IMG/VR virus record: IMGVR_UViG_3300032331_000324
Location: 1 to 23,372 of that record
DNA: 23,372 nt
Source of the DNA: a virus
Reading direction: 5' to 3' (one strand)
Part shown: one piece after another, positions 22,584 to 23,372 of the stretch
Layout: every line of letters starts with the position of its first letter
How positions within the stretch are numbered: the first letter of the stretch is position 1
Notes under the pieces: model-generated
Databases searched by the model: none
Told to the model about the DNA's origin: nothing
Seen by the model: the letters and a program-made list of their open reading frames with translations, nothing else
Position numbers and translations under genes: made by a program

Positions 22584-23372
22584 TTATGTCCATTTAAGGA
22601 TGACAATTCCTGAACCACCATCACCACCACCAGTAGCCCAAACTGCACCAGGTCCGCTTGGGAATACTGCAAGAGCACCACCTCCACCACCACCGCCTGT
22701 TGCTGGTAAACCAGGAAGCCCGTTTAGTCCACCAATTGCTGCCTCTGGAGTGATTGAAGGATTAGAACTTCCACCATTACCACCACCACCTTTTTGTGCT
22801 GGATTTGTAGTACCACCACCTAATGCTATAGTGTAATTGCCAGTTCTAAAATCATTAGCACCAGCACCACCGCCAGCATAATATACTGTTGAACCACTTA
22901 TTGTTGATGCTAATGCTATGCCTCCATTACCACCTTGTCCGTTAGGTGCTGGAGCATTACCACCTGCGCCACCTGCGCCACCGCCACCGCCAGAATTATT
23001 TTGACCACCACCAGGTCCAGTTTCATAATAACCACCACCACCCTGATTACCTTGACCCGGTGTTCCTGGAGCACCAGCAGAAAGATTACCAAATGGACCT
23101 TGATTAGCACTACCACCACCAGAACCACCTCTCCATCCTAAATTAAGCGGTGCTGGACTGCCACCACCACCACCACCACCACCAAGTGCAGTTATAGTTG
23201 CAAATACTGAGTTGGTTCCATTACTACCATGACCTGTGGGAGACACTCCTGCTTTTCCTCCTGCACCCACAATAATTGAAATTGTTTGTGCGGGTGTTAC
23301 GCCATATCCTGTGCCTGTTAAGAATCCACCAGCACCACCACCGCCACCTCCAATAGTGTTTGGACCGTATAC
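22584..23372 (-). CDS. Glycine-rich tail-fibre protein, 3' part (5' end outside window)
   Basis: The frame is open to the window edge, giving about 262 visible residues. The first visible residues (TIGGGGGGAGGFLTGTGYGV followed by TPAQTISIIVGAGG) are the start of a glycine-rich module of the same type as in the 1092- and 456-residue fibres; an internal GTG at 23270 is not the start. The module contains GTPGQGNQGGG, a 'YYAGGGAG' segment and closes with GGSGIVILKWT then TAA, almost identical to the ends of the first and last modules of the 1092-residue fibre. It is followed by a MAHFA protein, as is the 456-residue fibre. Likely receptor-binding fibre; number of upstream modules unknown. Confidence 0.83.
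   Translation of the reverse strand, partial: VYGPNTIGGGGGGAGGFLTGTGYGVTPAQTISIIVGAGGKAGVSPTGHGSNGTNSVFATITALGGGGGGGGSPAPLNLGWRGGSGGGSANQGPFGNLSAGAPGTPGQGNQGGGGYYETGPGGGQNNSGGGGGAGGAGGNAPAPNGQGGNGGIALASTISGSTVYYAGGGAGANDFRTGNYTIALGGGTTNPAQKGGGGNGGSSNPSITPEAAIGGLNGLPGLPATGGGGGGGALAVFPSGPGAVWATGGGDGGSGIVILKWT

Noticed and set aside
23270-23270. GTG at 23270 as the start of the glycine-rich gene at the right edge
   Set aside because: The frame continues upstream with clear module sequence (TIGGGGGGAGGFLTGTG), so the gene is cut by the window edge.

Overview
The window is a stretch of a T4-like (myovirus) tailed-phage genome, probably from an aquatic phage. It is gene-dense and AT-leaning. All 21 genes I accept lie on the minus strand, so transcription runs from high to low coordinates. 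The diagnostic evidence is the block gp13-gp14-gp15-gp16 (neck, tail completion, small terminase) in the T4 order at the low end. Nothing identifies the host. The largest gap between genes is about 90 bases, so there is no long empty stretch. No tRNA, integrase, insertion sequence or CRISPR array was seen.

Layout in the direction of transcription. (1) 23372-22156: the 3' part of a glycine-rich fibre protein, then a small 'MAHFA' protein that has its own promoter-like box and is closed by a strong UUCG hairpin terminator. (2) 22066-13168: a tail-fibre cluster headed by a second promoter-like box. It holds a small Ig-like protein, a 76-residue protein, two very large paralogous fibres built on A-N-x-A-F-x-x heptads (1186 and 991 residues), a 439-residue protein with four tandem repeats of about 84 residues, and a 146-residue single-unit relative. 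(3) 13128-5669: a third promoter-like box, a 1015-residue virion protein, a 216-residue protein sharing its C-terminal module with the 991-residue fibre, a 76-residue decapeptide-repeat protein, a 1092-residue protein with four glycine-rich modules, and a second 76-residue decapeptide-repeat protein. (4) 5668-3556: a fused decapeptide/glycine-rich fibre, a second MAHFA protein and a 109-residue protein. (5) 3534-1: gp13, gp14, gp15, gp16 and, joined to gp16 by a TAATG overlap, the start of a Dps-type ferritin that runs off the window.

How the genes work together: gp13, gp14 and gp15 connect head to tail, gp16 starts DNA packaging, and the large repetitive proteins probably form the adsorption apparatus. 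That apparatus looks assembled from a small set of reused modules: decapeptide repeats, heptads, glycine-rich modules, a shared C-terminal module, a shared N-terminal module and the MAHFA partner. This suggests a recombination-driven host-range region.

The most unusual item is the Dps gene beside the terminase. It has all five ferroxidase ligands at E. coli Dps spacing. The second most unusual is gp14, which has no ATG, GTG or TTG at its homology-supported N-terminus and seems to start at ATT, right after the only TAG stop seen in the window.
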